64,000 nt of DNA from Meira nashicola. Its lineage: Eukaryota; Basidiomycota; Exobasidiomycetes; Exobasidiales; Brachybasidiaceae. Numbering within the stretch: the stretch's first letter is position 1; the number at the start of each line of letters is the position of its first letter. Location: positions 558,001 through 622,000 of the forward strand of contig BCJU01000004.1 in NCBI GenBank assembly GCA_001600355.1, read 5' to 3'. Below are positions 29,988 through 40,815 of this stretch, piece by piece. A program made the translations under genes and the position numbers. Under the pieces are notes generated by a model. The model saw only the letters and a program-made list of their open reading frames with translations. It was not told where the DNA came from and did not search any database.

Positions 29988-32342
29988 TTACGATTCACTC
30001 AGTTGGCTCAAATCGAGAACAACTAAGCTCTTGTCAGCCTGCGATAATGCCAAATGATGTTGACCTTGTAATCCATTAACGGCGTCCAAAGTGGCAGTGT
30101 CGGAATTATTTTCTACTCCTTCAGCCTTCTCTTCGCCCTCTTCTTCTTTCACTTTCATCGTCGCATCAGCATCGCCACTTAACGTTTTCCCTTTCATTCC
30201 ACCTTCAATACCTTTACGTCGTCGATTAGCATGCCAAGAAACATCAAAGATTCCACCCGCAGCTGCATGTGCCATCAAAACATCTCCTGTTTCCACACTA
30301 GAAATGAAAAGACGATGATCCATTCCTCCAGTCACTAAAAATCTTCGATCAGGACTAAAACAAACGCTGTAAACGCTATCTGTGTGTTCTTGGAATACTC
30401 GTAAACATGATCCATCTTCTGCGTTCCATATCCGGGCAGTGTTATCAAAAGATGCGGTAGCCAAAAGACGAGGCTCATTACTTTCTCGTACGTGAGGAGC
30501 CCATGCAACTGCAAAAATGTCTTTTTTGTGACCAGACAAAACAAATCGACAGTATGGATTCGCTCCAGAGCTTAAAAGATCTCCTGCCATACCACCGCTC
30601 GTATCGCCTACACTCGATTCGTCGTCCACATCCATACGGTCTGCACTGCCGCCTCTTGCCGGCCGAGGTGTTGTACTGCTTCGCTTGCCTGACGCCGAAG
30701 CATTACCGGAAGGTCCCCGAGAGTTTAATGAACCTCCGATCACTGAAGGTCCCAAAATTGCTTCTAAATTCCATATCCGTGCAGTCGCATCATCAGAAAC
30801 CGAAGCTAATAAAGTACCGGTGGGATCGAATCGAATCGCATTCACCTCATCTGAGTGTCCCTTTAAAGTCTTTATCGGCTTATTTTCACCTAAGCGAAGA
30901 ATATTGATACTGTTGTCAGCACTGCAAGAGGCCAGTGTATTGTCTGCATCCTTGGATGGATTTGCATCCAAGGGCCCTGTCAGCCAATCAATGTCTAATA
31001 CAGAATCAGAGTGCGAACTGAACTGTTGTCGTACTTTGCCGCTGTTCAAGTCCCAAACGATTGCCGTTCCGTCAGCGGATCCACTCAGGATGAAATTGCC
31101 CTTACGATTCCAACGAACGGCAAAAATAGGTCCTTGATGCATTGACATGACCAAATGCAGATCTCCTTGAGGTGTCCACAAACGCAATATACCATCGTAC
31201 GATCCACTAGCAAGAAGTGTTCCGTCTGGGTTCCAACTCAAAGCGGAAACATCTTTGGCGTGTGTTGAAGGCAGATGCTTACAGACGGTCGGCGTGATTG
31301 ACTCGAAATCCACCAAATCTCCTCCATTCAATGCAGCACCCAAATCCCAGATACGTACAGTTGCATCTCCCGCTCCAGACGCTAGTAGTCCAGGAACAGC
31401 CGGGTTCCAAGCCGATACAAAAACCTCTGCGGTGTGACCTCTCAATTTAGCGATATTCTGTGCTCCAATTTGTTTTCCCTTCGCTTTCCCCGTTAGAGAA
31501 GGCACCCAAGCGTTGGCATTACCCTTGTTGGCACCTTTTGTACTTCCATTATTTGTCGAGTTTGTAGTCTTTGACGCATTTGCTCCCCTCTTGTTCTTCT
31601 TTGCAGGAGGTGCTGTAGCTGTTGATTCGGCTTCCTGACTTTCTCCGTTCTCTCGTTCATTCTCTTCATGTTCAGAGCCATTTGTAGCAGTCTCTAGAGG
31701 AGTCGCTCGTCCATTTACTTTCGGCGTCGTTTCACGCTTTGTTCTTTTGTCTCCTTTAGGGGTCTTTGCTTCTGCTTTCCTTTTACCACCTTCGGATGGA
31801 ATTGCTTCTTCAGGAACAACTTCTAGCTTGCTTTTTGATGTGGATGCAACTTTGGAGGATCGATCTTCTGATGTTGCACGCCTCCCGTTCGAAGTAGATT
31901 CTTCATTGGAAGGTGCAACAGATGACGCTCTAGAAGCACTTTTTCTCTCCGGTTGAGTTTGGACTGATGTTTCCACCATTCTGACAGCGGGCGGAGGTGG
32001 TGGAGATGGCGTTAGTCTTGGAGGTACTTCGGATGGCTTTCCAGATTTCGATATTCCATCACAAGCATGATCGGGTCCAATGATCGAAAAGGGGGCAGAA
32101 CATGGCTTCTCTCTTCCATCATCGTCTATATGAGCTTCAACGCTCATGTAAAGTAAACCTTTTTCCAAAACTTGAATTAGCCTACCAGGCTGAATGACTG
32201 CTTCATGACTTAGAGGTTCATCATCCAGCCTGCTTTCATGTCGAAAGTTGAAACAAGAGTGATGAAAGCCGCTTTCTTTGAGATAATGATAGATCAGCAG
32301 ATTGATCTGAGATGCAGAAAGTATCGGAGCAGAGGTGGACAT
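29988..32342 (-). CDS. LisH-WD40 transcriptional co-regulator, TBL1/SIF2-like
   Basis: Single exon, 784 aa. Residues ~9-41 form a LisH dimerisation motif (SQINLLIYHYLKESGFHHSCFNF), followed by a TBL1-type extension with PGRLIQVLEKGLLYMSVEAH. A disordered Lys/Ser/Glu linker precedes a WD40 propeller from ~294: seven or eight repeats such as SWNPDGTLLASGSYDGILRLW, RWNRKGNFILSGSADGTAIVWD, RFDPTGTLLASVSDDATARIWN and LLATASFDNTARIWN. One loop (~540-610) carries a long Ser/Gly insertion. TBL1/TBLR1 and yeast Sif2 are subunits of histone deacetylase co-repressor complexes (SMRT/NCoR, Set3C), which is the expected role here. Confidence 0.85.
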   Translation of the reverse strand: MSTSAPILSASQINLLIYHYLKESGFHHSCFNFRHESRLDDEPLSHEAVIQPGRLIQVLEKGLLYMSVEAHIDDDGREKPCSAPFSIIGPDHACDGISKSGKPSEVPPRLTPSPPPPPAVRMVETSVQTQPERKSASRASSVAPSNEESTSNGRRATSEDRSSKVASTSKSKLEVVPEEAIPSEGGKRKAEAKTPKGDKRTKRETTPKVNGRATPLETATNGSEHEENERENGESQEAESTATAPPAKKNKRGANASKTTNSTNNGSTKGANKGNANAWVPSLTGKAKGKQIGAQNIAKLRGHTAEVFVSAWNPAVPGLLASGAGDATVRIWDLGAALNGGDLVDFESITPTVCKHLPSTHAKDVSALSWNPDGTLLASGSYDGILRLWTPQGDLHLVMSMHQGPIFAVRWNRKGNFILSGSADGTAIVWDLNSGKVRQQFSSHSDSVLDIDWLTGPLDANPSKDADNTLASCSADNSINILRLGENKPIKTLKGHSDEVNAIRFDPTGTLLASVSDDATARIWNLEAILGPSVIGGSLNSRGPSGNASASGKRSSTTPRPARGGSADRMDVDDESSVGDTSGGMAGDLLSSGANPYCRFVLSGHKKDIFAVAWAPHVRESNEPRLLATASFDNTARIWNAEDGSCLRVFQEHTDSVYSVCFSPDRRFLVTGGMDHRLFISSVETGDVLMAHAAAGGIFDVSWHANRRRKGIEGGMKGKTLSGDADATMKVKEEEGEEKAEGVENNSDTATLDAVNGLQGQHHLALSQADKSLVVLDLSQLSES

Positions 32343-33186
32343 AGTGTAAAAGGCGGATCAATCGTTCTCTGAACGATCGGTAGAATGCAATCCAGAAAAA
32401 GAAAAGGAAGAGTAGAAATACACGGATGTCTTCCAGAATGATCGAAAGCACTACTTGAGTTTAGTCGAATCGGGCTGGAGATGATGAGAGATTGTACAAG
32501 ATCGTTGTGCTCGTCGTCTTCACCTCATTGAACCTTTTTTTTCCACAATCTCTTGCCCTTTCCAACCTATGATATACTCGATCGGACCATGCGGACTGTT
32601 TTGGATAGAAATGATGTAGAGCGATAAAAGAGCGGATGCTTCTATCTTTTGCGCGTTGAATGTGTCCCTCTTGTAATTTTCACGATTAGGGATGGATGAT
32701 GAAGAGATGATGATTTCCTTCAATGCAGGTGGGATGTTTTAATGCGGAAAAAAAGAGATGCATTCATAAGGTCGATTCTCTCTTACAAAAGGCGTCCATA
32801 GAAAGAGCGCGCGCAAGATTGAATACAGTTTTTTGATTACAGTGGGACTTGATGCCTTACCGTTCAGACGCGTTTTTCCTATCTTCGTTATACATTTGTA
32901 TATACAATTGTATGTAACAACAGCACGCTACCAGCACAATGAAGGACGCTAGTTATCATTTTTCATCTTCTTTTTACTGAGCGTGGGTGCTGGCCTGCGC
33001 GCGAAAAGTTTAACAAGTTTAACCTTCTTTGCAGCACATTCTACATTGCTTTGCTCCTATCATAACCATTTATTGGCAAATCATTCACATTGTCATTCAT
33101 TGTATTCAGGTACAATCTCAAATCTCAATGATTTGAGCATCGAAAAGGTCATCAAACATACACCTTCATTTGACGCATTCGCAAAG
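32343..33186. other. divergent intergenic region TBL1-like / TMEM115-like
   Basis: 844 bp. Short frames on both strands look non-coding. The frame of the next gene is open to 32983 but begins there with GTG, and its composition changes before the ATG at 33187. Confidence 0.4.
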
Positions 33187-34380
33187 ATGGCCGTCATCAA
33201 TCTAGCGTCATTTGTTTCGTCTATACCGGTCGCAACCCGGTCCATGACTGTTGCCTTGCTAGGATTTTCGATGATTTTAGCATTTTTGCGGGTAACAATG
33301 ACAGAAGAAGGCATTCATTTGATATCTTTTTCTAGAGATGATAGTGCTGTTGCATTTCCTTGGTTGGTCATCGTGCCTGGCAGCAGTTTTTGGTATCCTT
33401 GGACATTACTCACATCAGCATTTTGTGAGACAAGCTTTTTCGAATTCATCATTTCAATCATCTCTCTTCCGCTCGCTGGTCGATATTTGGAACGGATATG
33501 GGGTCCAGTGGAAATGATTCGATTCTCATTTATCGTCATCATCGTTTCAAATGTGGTAGCTTGGTTCATCGCAGTTGCACTTTACGTTGTCACAAGGGGT
33601 GAAAAGATGATGTATGGAGTGCAGTATCATGGATTGGAAGCATTACAAACTGGATTCTTGGTCGCTTTGGCACAACTAATACCTGAACATCAAGTTCAAT
33701 TCAAATTCGGACTCAAAGTTCGCGTTCGTGATCTACCTATGGCTTATGTCACCTTTTCCAACATCATCTGCGTTTTGGGTTACCCGTCTCCATTTATTCT
33801 CATTCAATTCGGTTGGCTATTTTCTTGGGCTTATCTACGTTTCTTTAAAATGAACGATAACGGAATACGAGGCGATCGTAGTGAAACATTTAGCCTTGTA
33901 AGCTGGTTCCCGCCTTTCATGCATAAACCCGTCACATTCGTTTCCAATACACTTTATGGTGTCTTTTTGAAATTGGGCGTTGTTCAACCTTGGCAATATT
34001 CTGCAATGGGAGATGTTGAATTAGGAGTGGGAAGTGGTTTGCCTTCTATGTCAGTCGGAATTTCCCCTCAAACACCAGGAGCGGGCGGTACGAGAGCAGA
34101 AGCGGAAAGGAGAAGAGCAATGGCATTGAAAGCATTAGATCAAAGGGTTAAAGCTGGAAATGCTCCTCCCTCCGGAAGTGGTGGACAGAATAGCTCTTCT
34201 TCATCCAATGCTGCTCAGATAGGCTCGAACGGGATATCGGTCCCTGCTACTGCGGCTTCAGCAAGCGATGGAGGATATAAAATGAACGGAAAAGTGAGCG
34301 TGCCAAAAGTTGTAGTACAAGAAGCATCTGAAGAAGGAGATGGACGGGGGAGTGAAGAGCAAGCAAAGACAACGAGGTAA
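33187..34380 (+). CDS. TMEM115-like rhomboid-fold Golgi membrane protein
   Basis: 397 aa from the ATG chosen because it starts immediately before the first conserved segment (MAVINLASFVSSIPVATRSM). Five or six hydrophobic helices follow, with WYPWTLLTSAFCETSFFEF, GRYLERIWGPVEMIRF, YHGLEALQTGFLVALAQLIPEHQV and WLFSWAYLRFF, matching the eukaryotic TMEM115 (DUF1751) family. These proteins have a rhomboid-like fold without the catalytic Ser-His pair and act in Golgi-to-ER retrograde traffic. The region after ~275 is a soluble tail rich in Ala, Gly and Ser. The family call rests on the conserved blocks; function is inferred from the animal homolog. Confidence 0.8.
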   Translation: MAVINLASFVSSIPVATRSMTVALLGFSMILAFLRVTMTEEGIHLISFSRDDSAVAFPWLVIVPGSSFWYPWTLLTSAFCETSFFEFIISIISLPLAGRYLERIWGPVEMIRFSFIVIIVSNVVAWFIAVALYVVTRGEKMMYGVQYHGLEALQTGFLVALAQLIPEHQVQFKFGLKVRVRDLPMAYVTFSNIICVLGYPSPFILIQFGWLFSWAYLRFFKMNDNGIRGDRSETFSLVSWFPPFMHKPVTFVSNTLYGVFLKLGVVQPWQYSAMGDVELGVGSGLPSMSVGISPQTPGAGGTRAEAERRRAMALKALDQRVKAGNAPPSGSGGQNSSSSSNAAQIGSNGISVPATAASASDGGYKMNGKVSVPKVVVQEASEEGDGRGSEEQAKTTR

Positions 34381-34587
34381 ATTATAGATAAAGCGACCAA
34401 AAACAGGTTTGCTGCTAACGAACGAGGAATTACGAATGTACATTGGAATCTTTTCTCTCATACTTTTGTACAATCATTCAGATCGCAAATCTGCATCATG
34501 CTCTTACGTTTTATGAAAAAGTGAAATTGTGCGTTCAATATACAGTGAAGATGTTTATTGTGTATGAGCGGATGTATTTATGCTCTC

Positions 34588-37500
34588 TTAAGGTTGATCA
34601 GAATCTGATCCGGGGTTTGTTGATTTGACTGTGCTTGAAAGCCTTTCTGCTACTGGAATTCGTCGCGGTACTGCTGGTGGAATCGGCACAGGCCTTTTCG
34701 AAGATGGCGTTTCCTCAATAGTATTAGAAGTCTCTTGTACTTTTACGACTCCTTCTTCTGCTGGATTCGATGCCTCGACTGCTGGTACAGATGTGAAATC
34801 AGTGTTTGCATTGGATTTATCCGCTTTTGCGATTCGTTCTGTGGGATTTCCACCATCCAAGGCAGGAGGATCAATCGAAGCAGGTGTGACCGTAGGATCT
34901 TCAATTGGAATTGCCGAAACCGAAGCGAGGCCTGCACTTGAAGAATCTCCTCCATTCTCGCTCAAAGGCGCAGCGATACTTTGAGGATTACCTGCCATCG
35001 ATGCACTTCCAAAAGACGGAATTCGCGAGATTAGATTTCCCAATCCCAATCGTGGACTACCTCCCGCAGCTAAAGTTTGATCATTCATTCCGCCTGCATT
35101 GCTCGTACGACCCTTTGGTGAAGCTTCTACAACTGGTTTTGGCGCCTCAAATGATTGTGGTCCTGCTTTTTGCATAGTTGGGATTCCAGGAACAGTCATC
35201 ATTGTAGCACGAATCGGCTGTTGTTTGATACCTTTTGGCGGCATACTCGGCGACGTTGTCATTCCAGCATCAGTTGGTCCTGTTTGTGGTAATTCTTGCG
35301 TGCCGATACTTGCACTCGAAACTCGTCGATCTGGTGATAAGCTAGTACTTGTACTACTACCTCTCCTTTGAATGCCTGTAGAATCTGCTTCTTTTGCTCG
35401 AGCTGGCACTGCTACCTGCGCAGACGGAATATCTTGTTGTGTTGGCAAAGGTGGTAAATCGACACCTGATAATCCAATCGTTGCTGTAGCTTGACCGGGC
35501 AAAAAGTAAGATGGCTTACCTTGTCCATCAGCCGAAGATGATAAAGTCACTCCTGCTGCGCTAGTAGGACTACCAGAAGGGGCAACATTCGATCTTCGTA
35601 CAGTTACAGGTGACGAAGAGAGACTGTTTCGCGCTTCCGCTTGTGAATCTCGATGAGCGGCAGGCACAGGTGCGGCCAGACTAGGCGTTTCAGCATCCCA
35701 AGCAAGTCCCTCTCCCTCCTGTGGAGCAGGGTCAGAATTAATATCAGGCACAATTTGCGTTGACTCTCCAACATCATCCACTCTTGCTGACAAAGGTGTC
35801 GGTTGTATTGCAGACTGTTCAAAAGATCGTACCGAGGAAGCGCTTGACGAAGGGCGTGAAGTAGTTATGGATTCAGTCTCTTTCTTTAATCGACCTGCTC
35901 GGTGTTCCCTGTAAGGTTGTCTTCGTCCGGTAATCGAGCTAGCGCTACTACTGGTCGGTGTAAGTGTTTCGTCATGTGATCGAGAGTTATCCAATGATAA
36001 GATCGAAGGAGAGTTGCTCAACCCATGCCCGTCAAAGCCAACACCTAAACTTGCTGGATCTTCAGGACTACTTGCAAGCCAGCCAGTCGGTTGAGAGATA
36101 GAAGGCGTTGTCGTAGTACTACTGCGAGAAGGACCAGATTCTCCTAGCCTGTCTGAGCTTGTCAAGATTGTATCTACGCCAGGATTGGAAATATTTTGAC
36201 CTGATCTTTTGGCATTCCAACTTGCCCAACCTCTTTTTAAAGCGTCTTTTGCTTCTTTTGCCGCCGCTTGTCTGCTATCACGATCTGCCATGCTTGCTTT
36301 GGCTTTGTTCCATCCATGCAAGAGAGCAGCTTGTGTTGCTGCGCTACGTGAATGAGCTTCTTCCGCAGAACCTGGTTGTACAGGTGTTCCACTATACCTT
36401 TCTTTCTGAATTGATGCCAAACTTTGCATTGCAGGCGAACGTTGCTGCTCCTGATCCATTGAACTGGTTGAAATAGGAGAAGGTCGTGCCGAACGCGATG
36501 GTGGAGGCAAGACTGACGATGATCCGGTCGTTTTGATTGGAGGACGAGGCGGAATATTAGGTGGTGCCGATGGTACTGTCGGTACAATATCCGGTACTTG
36601 AGTTTGAGAATGTGCTAATGCTGTATCCTCAGAAGAATCATTGAAATGCTCTGCTTTTGCTGTAAACATTGCATCGTTGAAATCTTCATCATTTCCTTCA
36701 TCTTCGTCAATATCCATTCCATGTATTTGCACAGCAGGAATATCATCTTGATGTATGAAAATATCACGTTGAGATTCTGGTACATCTGCATGTTCTGATT
36801 CTGGGTATGCATCGCTATCATGAGCATCAAGGTGACTCTCTGCTGCTGAAGTATCTGTATCGTTACCTTGTTCACCAATAGACGAGGAAATACTAGGCTT
36901 ATTACGTTCATGAGCTAAGGTACCATCACCGGTCGAAAGACTTGCGCTTCCCCAGGCTAAGCTACTATGCTGCAAGTTTGACTTTCGACCACCAGGAGCT
37001 CGAGATGGAGAATGTGAACGGCCCACGAACCAAGATCTACGTTTACTTGGAGCTTTTCCAGCACCCGTACTTGTTGATCCTGAGGATGCGGCTTGATCGC
37101 GTGCCAACAATGATGATAAACCAGCTGCTGCCGGAGAAGTGGACAAAAGTGCGCTTTCGCTATGGCTTGCCTCTCCAGTCATACTTCGATTCCGCAAATT
37201 TCTTGCATCGTTTGTGTCCAAAGCAGAACTAGTGCCCTGCGTACTATCTTCTGTAGACAGATTCAAAACAGAAGCAGGGGTACTCTTACTCTGACGTTGT
37301 ACATCAAGATCAGCTGAGAGTGTTGTTGGCTCATCGCTTGTAACCGTATTCAGATCCATCTTTTGCGCACCTTTGGCTGCATCAGACCAAATTCCACCTC
37401 TTTGATCGAATGAACGTGTATCAAAGAACGGAATGTCATCCATATTAGGTACAACAAGCGACTCCGTCATTAGCTCTCGAATTCTTCCTTCGATCAATCG

Positions 37501-39273
37501 CTTGACCATACTCCACTGCACCTTTCTCTCGCTCACGACTGGCTCTACAGAAATGTCCATCGTTGGAAGTTTGGTGAAGCCGAACCAAAGTCGATTGCTT
37601 GGCGGTGGTTTGATATGCAACAATAGATTTCCTTCCAATGAATTGAGAATAACCGCAAGCACAAGAGAGACGTTGTACTGCTTGAATCTTGAGCCCAAGG
37701 AAATCGTCAAAACTGTTGAGATAGTGAGGCGCAATGAGCCTCTATAGTGAACCGAAACTTCCATACTGGCTTCACCATCTCCCGTCAAAGATTTCAGCAT
37801 CGGTCTGCTGAATGCTGGAGCAGTATGGCCCAGATCAATTTCTCTCACCCGAATATCGCTCAAGAAGCCTGGTGTACGAACTCGGCTGATCTTTTTTCGG
37901 AATTTATGTGTAATGTAATCTTCCAGCCAGGCCGTCTTGTATATACTAAAAAAGATTCGACCAACCATAGCATTGAGCCAACGTAATGGAATCGGATCAG
38001 GCACATTGTCAAGATTGGCCAAAAGGTTCGTCATATCTTCGCTTGAGAATACAGAGCCGACGAGATCTAACTCGCGATCGGCATGTAGACCTTCAGGTAA
38101 GAGTGATGCTGCAATAAATGCATGATACCAATCTTCTACCTGGTAAGCATTTTTTGCGAACACGAACCATTCTGCAAATCGGACCCTATCACTTGCCACC
38201 GGGCCAGCTCCGCCCATCGAAACGATACGGATCGCATTGCGTTTGACGAATAGCTCTCCATCGCGTACCCGTGCTCTCTTGTGAGGTCGCTTGCTAGACG
38301 ACATTTGAGATGCTTTATCTTGACGTTTTGTCATCATACTATCTGTCAAGGTAGTTGTGCTCACTGCTTCAGAAGAACTTTCTGGAATAGGCTCACCCAT
38401 TGTGTCACCCTCATGAGCGACAAAGATACTGATCCTTTTGCCTCGTAAATCGATAGCAGCGTGACATTCCGTCTCAGGGTTGCTTGGATCTGCTGAAGAA
38501 TAAAGATAAAGAATTGGCCCCTTTAGAATACAATAAAATGTCTCTTTCGCAGCTGATGCCTGAGCAGCAGCGATGCTGTTGTTACCATTTTTGCTAGTTG
38601 TGGAAACACTTGGTTGGGGACGGTCTTCTAGAAGTTGTTCAGGGGTTGACGAGCCAGAAGGCCTGTCAGAAGGTGACTCTCGACCTTGATTGACGTCCAA
38701 AATTGGACCTTTAGCCGGATCTTTGTTTCTAAAATTTAACATACTTTTGTACACTGACGACATGTAGCCTTGCGATTTTGCATCTGCGCCATTATTTGTT
38801 GCTGCTGCTGCTTTTGCTGCTTGTGCTTGAGATTTCTTAGCCGCTTGTTGGGCGGCATCTTTCAGTGCAAGATTGACGCCATCGTTTTGAAAATGCCTTC
38901 GAACCGTTAGCCAGCCGGCGCGATGAGGCCTCTTTTGCGGTGCAGGAGGATTGACACGACGTGCAGCACCAGGGATGGCAGTTGATGTGCTATCTTCTTC
39001 ATTTTCTTTTCCTTTTCTCTCTTCTGCTTCTTTTTCTGCTTTTTGATTCCATTTTGCTACATCAAGAGCTTGTCTCTTTCTCTCTTCGCTCAATTCACCT
39101 TCTCCTATGATCTCTCCCAAATCTTTATCATTTCCTTTTACCTCATATGGCGGTGCAGTGAGCCAAAAATGAATAAATAGAACAGCTGCACATAATGGCA
39201 GAAATGTGATGCCACCGAAGATGTAGTAAAACACAGCCGTTCGATAATAGGCCAATGTGGATAGAATTGACAT
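34588..39273 (-). CDS. TEX2/NVJ2-like SMP-domain lipid-transfer protein
   Basis: Single exon, 1,561 aa, convergent with the TMEM115-like gene. An N-terminal membrane anchor (FYYIFGGITFLPLCAAVLFIHFW, ~15-38) is followed by a charged linker and a PH-like domain from ~241 (ETFYCILKGPILYLYSS ... FAEWFVFAKNAYQVEDWYHAF). An SMP lipid-binding domain spans ~428-611 (LRWLNAMVGRIFFSIYKTAW, FLSDIRVREIDLGHTAP, LRLTISTVLTISLG, LEGNLLLHIKPPPSNRLWFGF). This order (TM, PH, SMP) is that of yeast Nvj2 and animal TEX2, which bridge ER and other membranes and move ceramide or phospholipids. The last ~900 residues are disordered, Ser/Pro-rich and full of phosphorylatable sites, making the chain about twice the yeast length. 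Confidence 0.85.
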   Translation of the reverse strand: MSILSTLAYYRTAVFYYIFGGITFLPLCAAVLFIHFWLTAPPYEVKGNDKDLGEIIGEGELSEERKRQALDVAKWNQKAEKEAEERKGKENEEDSTSTAIPGAARRVNPPAPQKRPHRAGWLTVRRHFQNDGVNLALKDAAQQAAKKSQAQAAKAAAATNNGADAKSQGYMSSVYKSMLNFRNKDPAKGPILDVNQGRESPSDRPSGSSTPEQLLEDRPQPSVSTTSKNGNNSIAAAQASAAKETFYCILKGPILYLYSSADPSNPETECHAAIDLRGKRISIFVAHEGDTMGEPIPESSSEAVSTTTLTDSMMTKRQDKASQMSSSKRPHKRARVRDGELFVKRNAIRIVSMGGAGPVASDRVRFAEWFVFAKNAYQVEDWYHAFIAASLLPEGLHADRELDLVGSVFSSEDMTNLLANLDNVPDPIPLRWLNAMVGRIFFSIYKTAWLEDYITHKFRKKISRVRTPGFLSDIRVREIDLGHTAPAFSRPMLKSLTGDGEASMEVSVHYRGSLRLTISTVLTISLGSRFKQYNVSLVLAVILNSLEGNLLLHIKPPPSNRLWFGFTKLPTMDISVEPVVSERKVQWSMVKRLIEGRIRELMTESLVVPNMDDIPFFDTRSFDQRGGIWSDAAKGAQKMDLNTVTSDEPTTLSADLDVQRQSKSTPASVLNLSTEDSTQGTSSALDTNDARNLRNRSMTGEASHSESALLSTSPAAAGLSSLLARDQAASSGSTSTGAGKAPSKRRSWFVGRSHSPSRAPGGRKSNLQHSSLAWGSASLSTGDGTLAHERNKPSISSSIGEQGNDTDTSAAESHLDAHDSDAYPESEHADVPESQRDIFIHQDDIPAVQIHGMDIDEDEGNDEDFNDAMFTAKAEHFNDSSEDTALAHSQTQVPDIVPTVPSAPPNIPPRPPIKTTGSSSVLPPPSRSARPSPISTSSMDQEQQRSPAMQSLASIQKERYSGTPVQPGSAEEAHSRSAATQAALLHGWNKAKASMADRDSRQAAAKEAKDALKRGWASWNAKRSGQNISNPGVDTILTSSDRLGESGPSRSSTTTTPSISQPTGWLASSPEDPASLGVGFDGHGLSNSPSILSLDNSRSHDETLTPTSSSASSITGRRQPYREHRAGRLKKETESITTSRPSSSASSVRSFEQSAIQPTPLSARVDDVGESTQIVPDINSDPAPQEGEGLAWDAETPSLAAPVPAAHRDSQAEARNSLSSSPVTVRRSNVAPSGSPTSAAGVTLSSSADGQGKPSYFLPGQATATIGLSGVDLPPLPTQQDIPSAQVAVPARAKEADSTGIQRRGSSTSTSLSPDRRVSSASIGTQELPQTGPTDAGMTTSPSMPPKGIKQQPIRATMMTVPGIPTMQKAGPQSFEAPKPVVEASPKGRTSNAGGMNDQTLAAGGSPRLGLGNLISRIPSFGSASMAGNPQSIAAPLSENGGDSSSAGLASVSAIPIEDPTVTPASIDPPALDGGNPTERIAKADKSNANTDFTSVPAVEASNPAEEGVVKVQETSNTIEETPSSKRPVPIPPAVPRRIPVAERLSSTVKSTNPGSDSDQP

Positions 39274-39663
39274 CTTGTGTGATTTTTTTTGGCGAGTTTT
39301 GAACTCTTTCAGAAGCCAACTATAATGATGAGCTTGGCTTGAGCTCTATATGCGTTCAAATGTGCATTGTGCTGTGAATGATTGGTAATCTTTTGTGTGA
39401 TGATGGAGAGATGGAACAGTAATCATTCAGGAACCCCATACTTTTACATGCATTTGTTCTGCCTTGCCGCCCTTTCCAAAGCCACGCGGAGCAGCATCCT
39501 TTACAGCGGGCACACGCACGGTAGCACTTGCGTCTGATTGACTGACTGCTTGGCCAGGGCTTAAACACGCATTAAATATGTGCGTGGGGGGGAGACGCAT
39601 AGTTTTCGAAATTCACATTCTTCTTCTTCCCGTCCTCTACTCGATTTGGACTTGATATCGATC
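39274..39663. other. divergent intergenic region NVJ2-like / VPS71
   Basis: 390 bp, shared promoter region; nothing else seen. Confidence 0.4.
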
Positions 39664-40575
39664 ATGGCAGGTCCTTCGACGAAAAGGAAGCGTAAGTAGC
39701 ATTATGATTGATTGTGTATGATGAGTATTGATGACTCACACAGACTATGGCGTACCTTGTTCTCCTTACTAGTACGTTCTTCGGCACCACAGTCGCAATT
39801 GAATGCAAAACGATTGCAAAATACATCAGAATTCCGAACACATCTCAGTAGTAGTGGTAATACTCTAAGAGAGGCTGCATTGAAAGAACGAGAACTTGAA
39901 AGACAAGAGAGGGAATTAGAAAGAAGAAGGAGAAAAAAAGAGAGAAGGCTTGATGAATTAGAGAGAGGTCAAGCCACAACAGCAGGATGGAATGAATCGA
40001 GTACTGCCAACATTCCAGCTTTATCCACTTCGGCTGCTGCCATTGCAGGTTTATTGGCTGGACAACAATCTTCTCAAAATGATGAAAGTTTTGATGATTT
40101 GACAATAGAAGGAGGAGTATCGGGGAATTCTGCTACAAAAAATAATACTACAAATCAAAAGAAGAAACAAAGCGCAGAATTGAAAAGGCTATTAACTCGT
40201 AAACGTGGATTGAAAGCCTTACTAGAAGATGCTGTGAGTAGAAGTAGAAAAGTGTGAAGATATCGTCATACTGATTCTTTTGTGTCAAAACAGATTCCTT
40301 CTCCAATCTTTAAAGATGCGCCAATAAACTTTATCACTGCAACTAGAATCAAATCTCGTTATCCTTCTCATCGTGCAACAGCGCCTCTTTGTACGATATG
40401 CGGTTATTGGGGTGATGTCTCATGTATTCGATGTGGTGATAGAACGTGTAGTTTGCAATGTACAGCTACGTGAGTTAATCATTGTATGAGGGTAAACAAA
40501 TTGGGTAATCGGAATCTAAACAAATTCTCTTTTTCTGATAGTCACGATGAAACTCGATGCGATCGGCCTTTATGA
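39664..40575 (+). CDS. VPS71: SWR1-complex HIT zinc-finger protein VPS71/ZNHIT1
   Basis: Four exons: 39664..39691, 39773..40233, 40294..40469, 40542..40575; introns 81, 60 and 72 nt, all GT-AG and frame-consistent, 232 aa. The C-terminus holds the whole zf-HIT: CTICGYWGDVSCIRCGDRTC, SLQC, then THDETRC, with the last Cys/His ligands supplied by the 34-nt final exon. Upstream is a charged helix of ~60 residues (LKERELERQERELERRRRKK) and an IPSPIFKDAPINFITAT block typical of Vps71/ZNHIT1. The family subunit anchors Arp6 in SWR1/SRCAP, which deposits H2A.Z. Without exon 4 the zinc finger would be incomplete, which supports the model. Confidence 0.85.
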
Positions 40576-40731
40576 TATGTCTTAATATTTTCATTTGTAT
40601 TCTATTTCATTTAGTTATGTATTCTTTTCTACCATGCTTTTGTTGTGGCGTGATTAGCGCGAAATGAACCCTTGTGGAGCGGTGAGTACAAAATAACACC
40701 CCCCGCATCTTTCGATTTAACTCTAGCGTTC

Positions 40732-40770
40732 ATATGCCGAAACGGCAAGTATTTATTATACTCGGCATAT
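40732..40770. promoter_or_regulatory. 9-bp inverted repeat flanking TATA-like stretch of HPP gene
   Basis: ATATGCCGA at 40732-40740 and TCGGCATAT at 40762-40770 are exact reverse complements around an AT-rich core (TATTTATTATA). The left arm also overlaps CCGAAACGG, a CGG-type dyad like those bound by Zn2Cys6 activators. It ends 45 bp before the ATG. Confidence 0.4.
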
Positions 40771-40815
40771 CCGACTGTTTTCGTTCTCTTGATCACCACT
40801 ACCACATTCAAAATA

